Position numbers and translations under genes: made by a program | Shown: positions 16,673 to 25,351 of the stretch, piece by piece | How the letters are laid out: each line of letters begins with the position of its first letter | How positions within the stretch are numbered: position 1 is the first letter of the stretch | The notes under the pieces: generated by a model | Told to the model about the DNA's origin: nothing | Databases searched by the model: none | Seen by the model: the letters and a program-made list of their open reading frames with translations, nothing else | Assembly (NCBI GenBank): GCA_025938055.1 | Contig: JAICQC010000003.1 | Coordinates: 1 to 37,522, forward strand | Reading direction: 5' to 3' | Origin: Anaerolineales bacterium | Lineage (GTDB): Bacteria; Chloroflexota; Anaerolineae; Anaerolineales; Villigracilaceae | Length of the DNA stretch: 37,522 bases

Positions 16673-18037
16673 CTACAAGTTCTGTAGGCTACTTGATGGG
16701 ATGAATGGAACCTCAAGTTGTACACATGTTCCCCCAGACTCAAGATTTGTAAACAAAATTTTTCCACCCAAAGCGTGGGCGCGTTCCTGCATATTATGCA
16801 GACCATGCCCGTTCCCCTTATCAATTAGGTCTAGGTTTAGTCCGCTACCATTGTCAGCAATGGTCAGGAGGAGTCCATCTGAGCGACTGGCTACGTTAAT
16901 GTCTACCTGGCTGGCACGTGCATGCTTCCGCACATTCGTCAATGCTTCTCGGGCGATATGAAGGATTTTTACAGTTTGCTCGGGGGAGAGCCGCGTTGTA
17001 TTCTCCGTTTCGACTTCTACCTCTATACTCAAAAACGAGTGAGCGCGCACCTCGCGGGCCAGTTCTGCCAATCCTTCGCGAAGGTCACGCCCCTGGAAAC
17101 GCTCTGGACGTAAATCCAGAATGTAATTGCGAATGTCATGGATTGTGCGCCGCAGTCCCTCAACGGCTTGCGAGATTAAATCTTTACCACCTTCAACGTC
17201 TGCTTCAAATCGGTCATGTGCTTCTTCCAACATCAGCCCGATGCCATATATAGATTGGATAACCCCGTCATGCAAATCCATCCCAAACCGATCGCGTTCC
17301 TGAAGCAAAGTGAGCTGCTGAGATTGGCGGTGGAATTGGGCATTCTTGATTGCAATCGCAGCCTGAGTCGCGAACATTTCCAACAGCTGCTGATCTTGCT
17401 CTGAAAAAGCCGTTACTTTTCCAGTTGGACTTAATTTATCTGTCAGATAGAGGTCACCTAAAATTTCCCCTTGGAATGAGATCGGTACTCCTAATAAGGA
17501 ACGCATAGGCGGATGGTTGGGTGGGAAACCAACGGAACGGGGGTCCTCAGCGATACTTGGAATTCGGATAGGTTCACCGGTTTTAATAAGTACCCCTAGT
17601 AGACCATGTCCGCGAGGGGGCCGTCCCAGCAAAGCGCGCTGCTGCGGTGTGATACCAGACACGATAAATTGGTCAATGTATGTCCCCTCCTCGTTTAGTA
17701 CACCTACCGCACCGTACTGGGCGTTGGCGAGGGTTCGGGCCTCATTTACTACACTTTGGAGGACTGTGGCCAAGTCGATCTCTTTCGTTAATGTTAACGC
17801 CGCTTTATGAAGGGCTGCCAGTTGTTCGGAACGCTGTTGTGCCTCTGCTTGTTGTCGCTCTATGATGCGGAAAAGCCAAACGTTGAACCCGACCGCGGCT
17901 GTTAGTAAGATGCCAAACCTCAGCCAAGCTTGAGCCCAGGATATCAGCGGGTTGATGGCGGTGAATCCAAACACCACTGCGCCGATGAAAAGCGCAGATA
18001 GTAGAAGAGATATGCGTTTCAGTCTGTAAGTATTCAT
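16673..18037 (-). CDS. GAF-domain sensor histidine kinase (NarX/DevS-like output)
   Basis: About 454 residues from ATG 18037 (MNTYRLKR). An upstream ATG at 18121 would add 28 residues but would overlap the divergent regulator's start, so the shorter form is preferred. Two N-terminal membrane helices, a short linker, a GAF domain (about 'ATVLQSVVNEARTLANAQYG' to 'ATQAAIAIKNAQ'), HisKA_3 with 'ERDRFGMDLHDGVIQSIYG' (phospho-acceptor His) and HATPase_c with 'REALTNVRKHARASQ', 'IADNGSG' and 'GHGLHNMQERAHALGG'. GAF domains bind haem, flavin, nucleotides or other small ligands; the ligand here cannot be told. Divergent from a NarL-type regulator and upstream of a lone receiver. Confidence 0.88.
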   Translation of the reverse strand: MNTYRLKRISLLLSALFIGAVVFGFTAINPLISWAQAWLRFGILLTAAVGFNVWLFRIIERQQAEAQQRSEQLAALHKAALTLTKEIDLATVLQSVVNEARTLANAQYGAVGVLNEEGTYIDQFIVSGITPQQRALLGRPPRGHGLLGVLIKTGEPIRIPSIAEDPRSVGFPPNHPPMRSLLGVPISFQGEILGDLYLTDKLSPTGKVTAFSEQDQQLLEMFATQAAIAIKNAQFHRQSQQLTLLQERDRFGMDLHDGVIQSIYGIGLMLEEAHDRFEADVEGGKDLISQAVEGLRRTIHDIRNYILDLRPERFQGRDLREGLAELAREVRAHSFLSIEVEVETENTTRLSPEQTVKILHIAREALTNVRKHARASQVDINVASRSDGLLLTIADNGSGLNLDLIDKGNGHGLHNMQERAHALGGKILFTNLESGGTCVQLEVPFIPSSSLQNL

Positions 18038-18057
18038 GGTCGCGATGTTATAATTTG

Positions 18058-18087
18058 TTGCAGCAGATGAGTTCTTCTGATTATAGT
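18058..18087 (+). promoter_or_regulatory. Possible promoter in the divergent kinase/regulator gap
   Basis: TTGCAG (18058-18063), an 18-base spacer and TATAGT (18082-18087) lie 33 bases before the regulator start. On the other strand TATAAT (18085-18080) could serve the kinase. AT-rich overlapping -10 elements suggest shared control of the divergent pair. Confidence 0.35.
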
Positions 18088-18119
18088 CGCATTCCATCTT
18101 ACGGAAATCTACATCCCTC

Positions 18120-18776
18120 ATGTTGAAAATCCTGTTGGTCGATGATCATGAATTTGTGCGGATGGGGATCAAAGCTTTGCTAGCACGGTATCCTCAATTC
18201 CACGTTGTGGCGGAAGCAGCCAACGCGCACGAAGCATTGCAGCAAGCTCTCCAGCATCGCCCAGACGTCATCATTATGGATATCCGCTTGCCGGGGAAAA
18301 GCGGCATCGAAGCGACGCGGGAGATCATGCAACATCTGCCTGAGACGAACATAATCATGCTGACTTCCTTTGCGGAAGATGATTTGCTTTTCGAGGCAAT
18401 CATTGCCGGGGCGGCTGGCTACATTCTTAAGCAAATCGATAGTAAGGAATTGATACGCGCCCTTGAAACGGTTGCCCGTGGAGAAGCGCTTCTCGATCCC
18501 GCGGTGACGAAGAAAGTATTTGAGCGCGTGCGGCATGCAGCTCGAGAAAGCGAGGATAGGACGTTTGCCAGCCTTTCGGACCAAGAATTGCGCATACTGG
18601 CTTTGGTAGCGAAAGGGAAAACCAACCGCGAGATTGCGGAAACTCTGTTTTTGAGCGAAAAGACCGCTCGCAATTATGTGAGTTCCATCTTAGCAAAGCT
18701 AAACCTGTCGACTCGGTCTGAGGCGGCTGCGTTTGCGGTTACACATCACATAGACGATCACCTACCCGCGGAGTAG
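18120..18776 (+). CDS. NarL-type response regulator (divergent from GAF kinase)
   Basis: 218 residues: receiver (Asp8-Asp9 pocket, phospho-acceptor Asp54 in '[12 protein letters not shown]', 'ILKQIDSKE' Lys) and LuxR-type helix-turn-helix ([20 protein letters not shown], then '[17 protein letters not shown]'). This receiver/HTH layout is like DevR/DosR and LiaR. The likely partner is the GAF kinase transcribed the other way. A terminator hairpin follows at 18853-18882. Confidence 0.92.
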   Translation: MLKILLVDDHEFVRMGIKALLARYPQFHVVAEAANAHEALQQALQHRPDVIIMDIRLPGKSGIEATREIMQHLPETNIIMLTSFAEDDLLFEAIIAGAAGYILKQIDSKELIRALETVARGEALLDPAVTKKVFERVRHAARESEDRTFASLSDQELRILALVAKGKTNREIAETLFLSEKTARNYVSSILAKLNLSTRSEAAAFAVTHHIDDHLPAE

Positions 18777-19251
18777 AGGCAACCGATTTATCCATAAGGC
18801 AATGGGGCAGATAAAGCTGGCTTGCCTTAAGCGTCCGGTCAAAGAATACTTGCGAGGACCAGTTTTTTTGGACTGGTCCTCGATGATTTTCATATATTCA
18901 TGGAAAGGGTAGCAATCGATTCACATGAGTCTTCCCTTATTCAGCCGAATCTTCACGATAATCCGTGCTTATGCAATCCTGGAGATGTCTTGTGGACATT
19001 GAACGATCTAGCCAGTTCGGACCAGCGTGGAAAGAAATTTCTTGGAATTTCAAAGACTGAGTCATCGTCTTCTACAGCTGTTGCTACTCGAACCGTAATC
19101 GCCCGCACTTACGGGCGCGCGGGCTAGTGACGGCCTGGCAGGACATACACACGTCCGTTCTTGAGTCAGGCTACGATAACAAGCAAGATGATTTTGCTCA
19201 GTATCGCATGCAGTGTGGAGTTGTACAAAGGGATTTTGCATGGGTTCGCCT
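18777..19251. other. 475-base gap without a recognisable gene
   Basis: Lies between convergent genes (regulator + and formate dehydrogenase -). It holds the terminator at 18853-18882 and a GC-rich inverted stretch near 19102-19125 (GCCCGCAC...GCGCGGGC). A plus-strand frame at 18900-19127 and a minus-strand frame starting near 19240 have no family resemblance and no ribosome sites, so I do not call them. Confidence 0.5.
18853..18882 (+). terminator. 11-bp hairpin terminator after the regulator
   Basis: CGAGGACCAGT (18853-18863) pairs perfectly with ACTGGTCCTCG (18872-18882); the loop is TTTTTTGG and the 3' side continues ATGATTTT. It sits 76 bases after the stop. The tail is weak, so efficiency is uncertain. 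Confidence 0.5.
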
Positions 19252-22056
19252 TTATTCTATGAACGCCTCCACCCGTACCGCGCAAACCTTGAACTCCGGA
19301 ATTTTCGCCGTCGGGTCCAGCGCGCCGATCGTCACGTTGTTGATATTTTGCTCATCGGGGAAGTGGAAATTGCCGAAGACTAACCCGGATGACACACGCT
19401 CGGTGATGAGTGCACGTGCGATCATTTCGCCTCGGCGCGAGCAGACGCGCACCTTGTCATGACTATTCAATCCGATCTTGATAGCATCCTCAGGACTTAT
19501 CTCTACAAGAGTCTCTGGGTATACCTCCAGCAAACCCTTGGCACGCCGTGTCATCTCCGCGCCATGCCAATGATAGAGCACGCGGCCAGTCGTTAGATAA
19601 AATGGGTAGTCTGCGTCTGGAAGCTCCTTTGAGTCTAAGTGCTCACAGGCATGGAATTTACCCAGGCCGCGGGAGAATTGACCGATGTGCAGGATCGGTG
19701 TACCGGGATGGTCCAGATCCTTTACCGGCCAGTGGAGCTGTTCGCCTTCCTCCAGCCGAGTGTAGTTTATGCCGGCATAGATTGGTGTAAGAGACGCAAA
19801 TTCTTCCATGATCTCACTTGGTGAACGGTACATCCAGTGCGCCTGCGGGCCGACAGGTTGCCGGGATTCAAGAGCCAACACCCGCCGGGCAATCTCTGCT
19901 GTGATTTCCCAATCCTGGCGGGCCTGGCCTACAGGTTGGATGGCCTGTCGTACCAGTTGGACGCGGCGTTCTGTATTCGTGAACGTTCCGGATTTTTCTG
20001 CAAAACTTACACCAGGCAGAAGCACATCAGCATACCGGGCAGTCTCCGATGGAAAAATCTCCTGCAACACCATGAATTCACAATTTGCCAGGCAACTGCG
20101 AACATGATTGAGGTCTGGATCAGACATCAACGGGTTTTCGCCAAGTATATATAGAGCACGTACAGTTCCCTGCCCGGCACCCTCCACCATCTCCGTCACT
20201 GTCAAACCAGGCGTTGCCCCGAGATTTGGGGATCCATCCGATAGCTGCCAGGCATTGGAAAACTTTTCCCGACTCTCGGAGTCCGTAACGCTCTTGTACC
20301 CTGGGAACATATTGACCAACGCGCCCACGTCGCAGGCTCCCTGGACGTTATTCTGCCCGCGCAATGGATTGACACCGCCGCCTGCCACGCCCATGTTGCC
20401 CAACATCATCTGCAGATTTCCCAAACTAAGGACGTTTAGCACACCCTTTGTATGCTGGGTGATACCCATAGCCCAAATCACCGCCAGAGGTTTGTTCAGG
20501 GCCAGGATTTCCGCGGCTTGTTCCAAATCTTCAACAGCCACACCGGTGATCTGTGAAACTCGTGCAGGAGTGTAGTTCTCAATGACCTCTTTGAAAACAT
20601 CGAAGTTTTCCGTGCGGGTTTTGATGAATGTCTGGTCTTCCCATCCATTTCGCAGAATAATATGCATCAGGCCGTTGACCAGGGCTACGTCTGTACCCGG
20701 CTTTTGTCGCAGATGCATACCTCCATACTGAGGTGTTGCAAATTCTGTGATATCGATGCGGCGTGGATCGGCTACGATCAGTTTCACGCCCCGCTTGTGA
20801 ACTGCCTGGCGGATCATGCTGCCAAAGACCGGGTGCTGTTCCGTGGGGTTAGAGCCGATAATGAAAAAGGCGGTCGCCTGTTCGCTGATATCCTTCATGG
20901 TATTGGACATGGCCCCGGAGCCAAAGCAGGCTGCCAGCCCCGCTACAGTCGATGCGTGGCAAAGCCGCGCACAATGGTCTATGTTGTGTGTACCGATGAC
21001 CTGGCGGGCGAACTTCTGCATCAAGTAGTTCTCTTCATTCGTGCACTTGGCGGATGACAGGATGCCGAAGGCATCGGGGCCGGATTCACTGCGTACGCGA
21101 ACAAACTTGCGTGCAACAAGGTCGAGTGCTGTATCCCAGTCGGTTTCTACCCACTCCCGTTGTGACTGGGACAATGCAGCGGATTTGGGCTGACCGTCCA
21201 GCAAGTAGCGGCGAATGAGAGGGGTGGTCAGGCGGTCAGGGTGATGGACATAGTCATAGCCATATCGCCCTTTGACACAGAGATGAATTCCGTTGACCGG
21301 GGCATGAGGGTTGGAAGACACGCCAATCACGCGCCCGTCGCGCACATTCAAGTCGAATTGGCAACCCACGCCACAATAGGAGCAAGTGGTCGTCACCTTT
21401 TGCTCGGAAGGGCCCAGACCCATCATCATCCGATTGTCCAGAGCGCCTGTCGGACATAGAGCAACACAGGCGCCGCAGGATTCACAACGCGCGTCGAGCA
21501 GGGGGAGGTCTGTGCCCGCGATGATACGGGTTTCATCCCCTCGCCCGGCTACGCCCCATACGAAACGACCCTGGATCTCATCACACGCTCGCACACAACG
21601 TGTACAAAGAATGCATTTGTTCATGTCCACGGAAATAAATGGATTCGGATCGCTATCAACCTTATGACGTGGGAGCCGATCTTTTTCCACTTGGTCCACA
21701 CCATAGTGTTGGCACCAGCGGGTGAATTCCCCTTCACCATCCTGCTTTCCAACGACATACCCCGAGTCATGATAGCTCTGCGAGAGCAGCGTAAGGATCA
21801 TCCGCCGTGAATTAATCAGCCCGGGCGTTTCCGTCTGCACGATCATTCCTTCCTGCACAGGCAGGTTGCAGGAGGCTACCTGCCCCCGCCATCCATCCAC
21901 CTCCACCATACACAAGCGACACGAAGCTGCTGGTGAGACCGATTTGTGATGACACAGCGTTGGGATTTCGATGCCATACTCACGGGCTGCTTCCAGCACT
22001 GTCTTACCTTCCGGGGATGAAATGGTGTTGCCGTTAATTGTCAGCGTGATGGACAT
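19252..22056 (-). CDS. fdhA: NAD-linked formate dehydrogenase, molybdopterin subunit
   Basis: 934-residue catalytic subunit that oxidises formate to CO2 (reversible in some relatives). N-terminal [2Fe-2S] domain (Cys35, 46, 49, 63); two [4Fe-4S] motifs (Cys148/151/154/158 and Cys191/194/197/201); then the Mo-bis-MGD domain with its own [4Fe-4S] cluster (Cys225, 228, 232, 260). The active site is RLCHASTVAGL with Cys366 as Mo ligand and His367, so it is a Cys enzyme, not a selenoprotein. The C-terminal MopD-like cap ends at 'FKVCAVRVEAFIE'. The region for the usual His-Cys3 cluster (residues 91-125) has only His96 and Cys115, so that cluster appears missing. GAGGAAGGA precedes the ATG. It follows the NuoEF-like gene by 22 bases; together they resemble soluble FdsABG-type enzymes. 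Confidence 0.93.
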   Translation of the reverse strand: MSITLTINGNTISSPEGKTVLEAAREYGIEIPTLCHHKSVSPAASCRLCMVEVDGWRGQVASCNLPVQEGMIVQTETPGLINSRRMILTLLSQSYHDSGYVVGKQDGEGEFTRWCQHYGVDQVEKDRLPRHKVDSDPNPFISVDMNKCILCTRCVRACDEIQGRFVWGVAGRGDETRIIAGTDLPLLDARCESCGACVALCPTGALDNRMMMGLGPSEQKVTTTCSYCGVGCQFDLNVRDGRVIGVSSNPHAPVNGIHLCVKGRYGYDYVHHPDRLTTPLIRRYLLDGQPKSAALSQSQREWVETDWDTALDLVARKFVRVRSESGPDAFGILSSAKCTNEENYLMQKFARQVIGTHNIDHCARLCHASTVAGLAACFGSGAMSNTMKDISEQATAFFIIGSNPTEQHPVFGSMIRQAVHKRGVKLIVADPRRIDITEFATPQYGGMHLRQKPGTDVALVNGLMHIILRNGWEDQTFIKTRTENFDVFKEVIENYTPARVSQITGVAVEDLEQAAEILALNKPLAVIWAMGITQHTKGVLNVLSLGNLQMMLGNMGVAGGGVNPLRGQNNVQGACDVGALVNMFPGYKSVTDSESREKFSNAWQLSDGSPNLGATPGLTVTEMVEGAGQGTVRALYILGENPLMSDPDLNHVRSCLANCEFMVLQEIFPSETARYADVLLPGVSFAEKSGTFTNTERRVQLVRQAIQPVGQARQDWEITAEIARRVLALESRQPVGPQAHWMYRSPSEIMEEFASLTPIYAGINYTRLEEGEQLHWPVKDLDHPGTPILHIGQFSRGLGKFHACEHLDSKELPDADYPFYLTTGRVLYHWHGAEMTRRAKGLLEVYPETLVEISPEDAIKIGLNSHDKVRVCSRRGEMIARALITERVSSGLVFGNFHFPDEQNINNVTIGALDPTAKIPEFKVCAVRVEAFIE

Positions 22057-22078
22057 TGAATATCCTTCCTCTGTAAGG

Positions 22079-23821
22079 CTACTTGAACACGTCGCGGAAA
22101 TGAACGAATGCCGACCTTATCGGCCAAGCCGCGGATTGCCCCAATCCGCAAAAGGATGTTTTTTCAAGGATTTCTGCCAGTTGTACGAGGCGGTCTGCAT
22201 CATCTGGCTTCCCTTCTCCGGCGGCCAGGCGATCCAGGATTTCGTGTGCTTCGCGTGTTCCCACGCGGCACGGTGTGCATTTACCACACGATTCCACCTC
22301 GAAGAAATGCAGCAGCTCGCGCAACAGGGCAACCGGTGAAACGGTCTGGTCACAGATCAAGAACGCGCCCGCGCCCAGGGCGACCCCTTTTTTCTGGGAG
22401 TCATAATCAATGGGTACATTCATCAACGACGAAGGGGCGATTGTTCCTGCTGCACCACCCGTGAGCGCGAAATGGAATTCGGAGCCGGGTTGCATGCCGC
22501 CCCCATATTTCTCGATCACCTCGCGCAACGTCAGGCCGATGGGCGCCTCAAATAAGCCTGGATTATTAACATGCCCAAGGAGGGTATAAAGTTTTGTACC
22601 GGGACTGCGTGGGTTTCCCAGACTCTGGTACCAGTCCGCGCCGTTGAGCACAATATGTGGAACCATGGAAAACGATTCAACATTGTTGACAACCGTCGGT
22701 TGTCCTCGATATCCACTGGTGACGGGGTAGGGAGGCCGCATGCGGGGCTCCCCGCGCTTGCCCTCTAATGATTCCAATAAGGCTGATTCTTCTCCGCAAA
22801 CATATGCTCCAGCACCCCGGTGAACACGGACATGGAAGGAGAAATCCGAATCTAAGATGTTCTTGCCGAGGTAGGCCGCTTTTTCTGCCTGCGAAATTGC
22901 GTTCTCCAACAATTGGGCCTGGTATTCATACTCACCGCGGATGTAGATGAATCCCTCGCTGGCTCCCACTGCGTATGCCGCGAGCGCCATCCCTTCGAGG
23001 AGTTGATGCGGGTTTGTTTCGATCAGCACCCTGTCTTTGAAAACAAGAGGTTCCGACTCATCCGCATTACAGACAACGTATTTTGGCGCGCAGGCTTCTG
23101 CAGCCACAAACGCCCATTTGCGGCCGACCGGGAATCCGGCGCCGCCGCGCCCACGTATGCCTGCTCTTTCGACAGTTTCGATGATTGTCTTTGGGGGGAT
23201 CAGGAGGGCGGTTGACTCTTGTCTGCCCAGAGCTGTAGTGAGAGCGCGGTACGCTCCAACGTTCAATGCGGATTCCAACGACGTAGGGTCAATTTTCCCA
23301 ACATTTGCCAGCATGACCCGGACTTCACCAGGACGGGGCTCTGTGTAGTCAGGATTCGGCGAGTGCGCTTGAGCCGAAGCCAGCAGGGAATCCATCATCT
23401 CTTGAGGATTCAGGGGTCCCCATTGTTTATCGTTCAGCAGGGCTGCTGGAGCACGGTCACACAACCCGAGGCAGCTATTTCGAGCCACTGTCCAGGTACT
23501 GTCAAGCGTGTGTTCAGCAGATTCCCGAACTTCGGCTGTTCCTCGAAGCCAACAGGCAAGCCCATCGCAGACACGCAATGTGTTGCCCGCCTGCGGCGAA
23601 GTGTTCAACATCGTGTAGAAAGTTGTGATGCCCTGCACCTTATGTTGTGGGACTCGAAGCGAAAGGGCAACCTCGGCAATGCGTTCCGGACTCAGATATC
23701 CTTCCGCGCGCTGGATCTCTTGCAAGATTTCCAGCAATGCCTTGGGATCGTGATCGTACTTTCCGGTCAGCGCCTCAACTTCTTGAGAAACTGGCTTGTG
23801 TTTGAGGGTTCTTGGATGCAT
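22079..23821 (-). CDS. Fused NuoE-NuoF-like diaphorase subunit of formate dehydrogenase
   Basis: 580 residues joining two subunits usually encoded separately. Residues 1-150 are the thioredoxin-fold [2Fe-2S] NuoE/FdsG domain (Cys85, 90, 117, 121). Residues about 165-580 are the NuoF/FdsB domain: NADH/FMN site 'RGRGGAGFPVGRKW', 'NADESEP', 'GAGAYVCGEESALLESLEGK', then a [4Fe-4S] site (ESCGKCTPCRVGT plus 'SFCGLGQ'). It should pass electrons between NAD(H) and the formate dehydrogenase subunit. GGAG five bases before ATG 23821 supports this start although it overlaps focA by 47 bases. Ends in TAG. Confidence 0.92.
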   Translation of the reverse strand: MHPRTLKHKPVSQEVEALTGKYDHDPKALLEILQEIQRAEGYLSPERIAEVALSLRVPQHKVQGITTFYTMLNTSPQAGNTLRVCDGLACWLRGTAEVRESAEHTLDSTWTVARNSCLGLCDRAPAALLNDKQWGPLNPQEMMDSLLASAQAHSPNPDYTEPRPGEVRVMLANVGKIDPTSLESALNVGAYRALTTALGRQESTALLIPPKTIIETVERAGIRGRGGAGFPVGRKWAFVAAEACAPKYVVCNADESEPLVFKDRVLIETNPHQLLEGMALAAYAVGASEGFIYIRGEYEYQAQLLENAISQAEKAAYLGKNILDSDFSFHVRVHRGAGAYVCGEESALLESLEGKRGEPRMRPPYPVTSGYRGQPTVVNNVESFSMVPHIVLNGADWYQSLGNPRSPGTKLYTLLGHVNNPGLFEAPIGLTLREVIEKYGGGMQPGSEFHFALTGGAAGTIAPSSLMNVPIDYDSQKKGVALGAGAFLICDQTVSPVALLRELLHFFEVESCGKCTPCRVGTREAHEILDRLAAGEGKPDDADRLVQLAEILEKTSFCGLGQSAAWPIRSAFVHFRDVFK

Positions 23822-24680
23822 CTTGACTCCGTCGTGAATAGATCCGCCAATAGATTACACCGACGAGCATCGTGCCACCGATGATATTGCCTATGCTTAC
23901 AGGAATGAGATTGTTGATCAAAAATGCTTGCCAGGTGAGATGACCATAATCAGCGGCCGTCTTCCCGATTTGAGTCCAGAATTCCGCAGAGGCGCCACTC
24001 TTGACGAACAAGCCAACCGGAATGAAGTACATATTCGCCACACTGTGCTCAAACCCTGCTGCGACGAAAGCTGTAATAGGAAATAGGATCGCCAAAATCT
24101 TGTCTGTTGTGGTGCGTGCAGAATACGTCAACCAGACTGCCAGGCAGACGAGGGCATTACACAAAATGCCCAGCACAATCGCCTGCACGAAACCCAGACT
24201 CGCTTTTGCATCCGCGGTGTTCAGGACATTCAGACCAATTACGCCCGATCCAAAGGCATATTGACCGGAGAGAAACAGCAGCAGCGCCGTCGCGATGGAC
24301 CCAACAAGATTGCCCACATAAACGATGATCCAGTTTCTCAGCAGTTGTATTGTCGTTACCTTTCCGCTGGCCCATGCCATGACAATGAGGTTATTGCCCG
24401 TAAATAGTTCAGCCCCTGCCACAACGACCAGGATCAGTCCAAGACAAAATACGAACCCTCCCAGCAATTTTGTCACGCCGTAGGGGAGAACTCCTGCAGC
24501 ACCTGCCGTAACGGTTGTCGCAAAGACGGCGCCCAGCGCAATAAATGCCCCGGCAAGGACGGCCAGCATAAACGTATTAAGGGTTTCAAGGCTCGCTTTG
24601 TTTACTCCGACTTGTTCCGCTTTCACCGCCATCGCGGGAGGCAGTAGGGCATCGAAGGTCGGTTCTGGGGTGGTTGTCAT
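23775..24680 (-). CDS. focA: Formate/nitrite transporter (FocA/NirC family)
   Basis: 301-residue pentameric channel protein with six helices. Family marks are visible: 'GAELFTGNNLIV', the central-His region 'GFEHSVANMYFIP', and 'INNLIPVSIGNIIGG'. AGGAG precedes ATG 24680. It is the first gene of the operon focA, nuoEF-like, fdhA, so formate rather than nitrite is the likely substrate. The promoter must lie in 24681-24873, the divergent gap shared with the CBS operon, where a DosR-like element is found. Confidence 0.92.
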   Translation of the reverse strand: MTTTPEPTFDALLPPAMAVKAEQVGVNKASLETLNTFMLAVLAGAFIALGAVFATTVTAGAAGVLPYGVTKLLGGFVFCLGLILVVVAGAELFTGNNLIVMAWASGKVTTIQLLRNWIIVYVGNLVGSIATALLLFLSGQYAFGSGVIGLNVLNTADAKASLGFVQAIVLGILCNALVCLAVWLTYSARTTTDKILAILFPITAFVAAGFEHSVANMYFIPVGLFVKSGASAEFWTQIGKTAADYGHLTWQAFLINNLIPVSIGNIIGGTMLVGVIYWRIYSRRSQDASKNPQTQASFSRS

Positions 24681-24780
24681 TTGTTTCTCCTGTGTGCTAG
24701 ATTTCCTATGTCACTATCCATCCTGCTTGAGTACTCAAACACCGTCTTTCCAGTGCCTAGTATCCACTACTTCGCCCTCC

Positions 24781-24817
24781 TGGTCAGGGGTCGTCTGTCC
24801 TGAAAAAAGAAGGATAT
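24781..24817 (+). promoter_or_regulatory. Shared upstream element with DosR-like core (copy 1)
   Basis: TGGTCA-GGGGTC-GTCT-GTCC, then GAAGGATAT 21 bases after the GGGTC start. The same element with the same spacing lies at 36902-36938 before the second CBS gene. The core GGGTCGTCTGTCCT (24788-24801) resembles the DosR/DevR box GGGACTT-N-AGTCCC only partly (9 of 14). It lies 86 bases before the CBS start and 107 before focA on the other strand, so it could act both ways. Confidence 0.55.
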
Positions 24818-24873
24818 TTACCACATGACTGTATTCGGTGGAATGAGCATAATGAGTAAAAAAGGAGACACGA

Positions 24874-25320
24874 ATGAACAGAGAACCCGTTCGCAATTGG
24901 ATGACGGAGCGGCTCATTACGATCACATCGCAAACGACCCTTCCCGAAGCGCAGAGGCTTATGACCGAACACAAGATTCGTCGCCTGCCGGTGATGGATG
25001 GGGACAAACTTGTGGGGATCGTCACGCTGGGCGATATCCGTGAAGCCAAACCCTCGGATGCCACAACTCTCAGCAAATACGAGTTGAACTACCTGATCGA
25101 CAGGCTGACCGCTAAGGATTTCATGACATCCAACCCCATCACCGTCGATCCCGATGACACGCTTGGTGAGGCTGCCAGACGCATGGTCGAACACAGAGTT
25201 GGCGGCCTACCAGTGGTACACCGCGACAAACTCGTCGGAATCATTACGGAGACCGACTTCTGTTACTGGCTGATGGCGCAGCCGGAACAGGTGCGATGGG
25301 GGCATGCCATAGAAAGTTAA
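24874..25320 (+). CDS. Two-CBS-domain protein
   Basis: 148 residues consisting only of a tandem CBS (Bateman) module: first CBS around residues 5-58 ('MTERLITITSQTTLPEAQRL' to 'IRRLPVMDGDKLVGIVTLGD'), second around 82-135 ('FMTSNPITVDPDDTLGEAA' to 'GGLPVVHRDKLVGIITETD'). Such modules bind AMP, ATP, NADH or SAM and often report energy state. AGGAG is 7 bases from the start. It heads the operon that continues with the CBS-GNAT gene. The broken gene at 36994-37425 is a close paralogue. Confidence 0.9.
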   Translation: MNREPVRNWMTERLITITSQTTLPEAQRLMTEHKIRRLPVMDGDKLVGIVTLGDIREAKPSDATTLSKYELNYLIDRLTAKDFMTSNPITVDPDDTLGEAARRMVEHRVGGLPVVHRDKLVGIITETDFCYWLMAQPEQVRWGHAIES

Positions 25321-25351
25321 ATACGATTGCTTTTACGAAAGGGTTGAATTT

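Noticed and set aside
18900..19127. 75-codon plus-strand frame as a gene
   Set aside because: No ribosome site, odd composition (Ser/Thr/Arg tail) and no recognisable family.
20940..20980. Selenocysteine in the formate dehydrogenase
   Set aside because: The active-site codon is in RLCHAST and encodes Cys; no in-frame TGA or SECIS-like need was seen.
24825..25043. Short frame starting before the CBS gene
   Set aside because: It overlaps the well-supported CBS gene in another frame and has no family resemblance; the AGGAG site belongs to ATG 24874.
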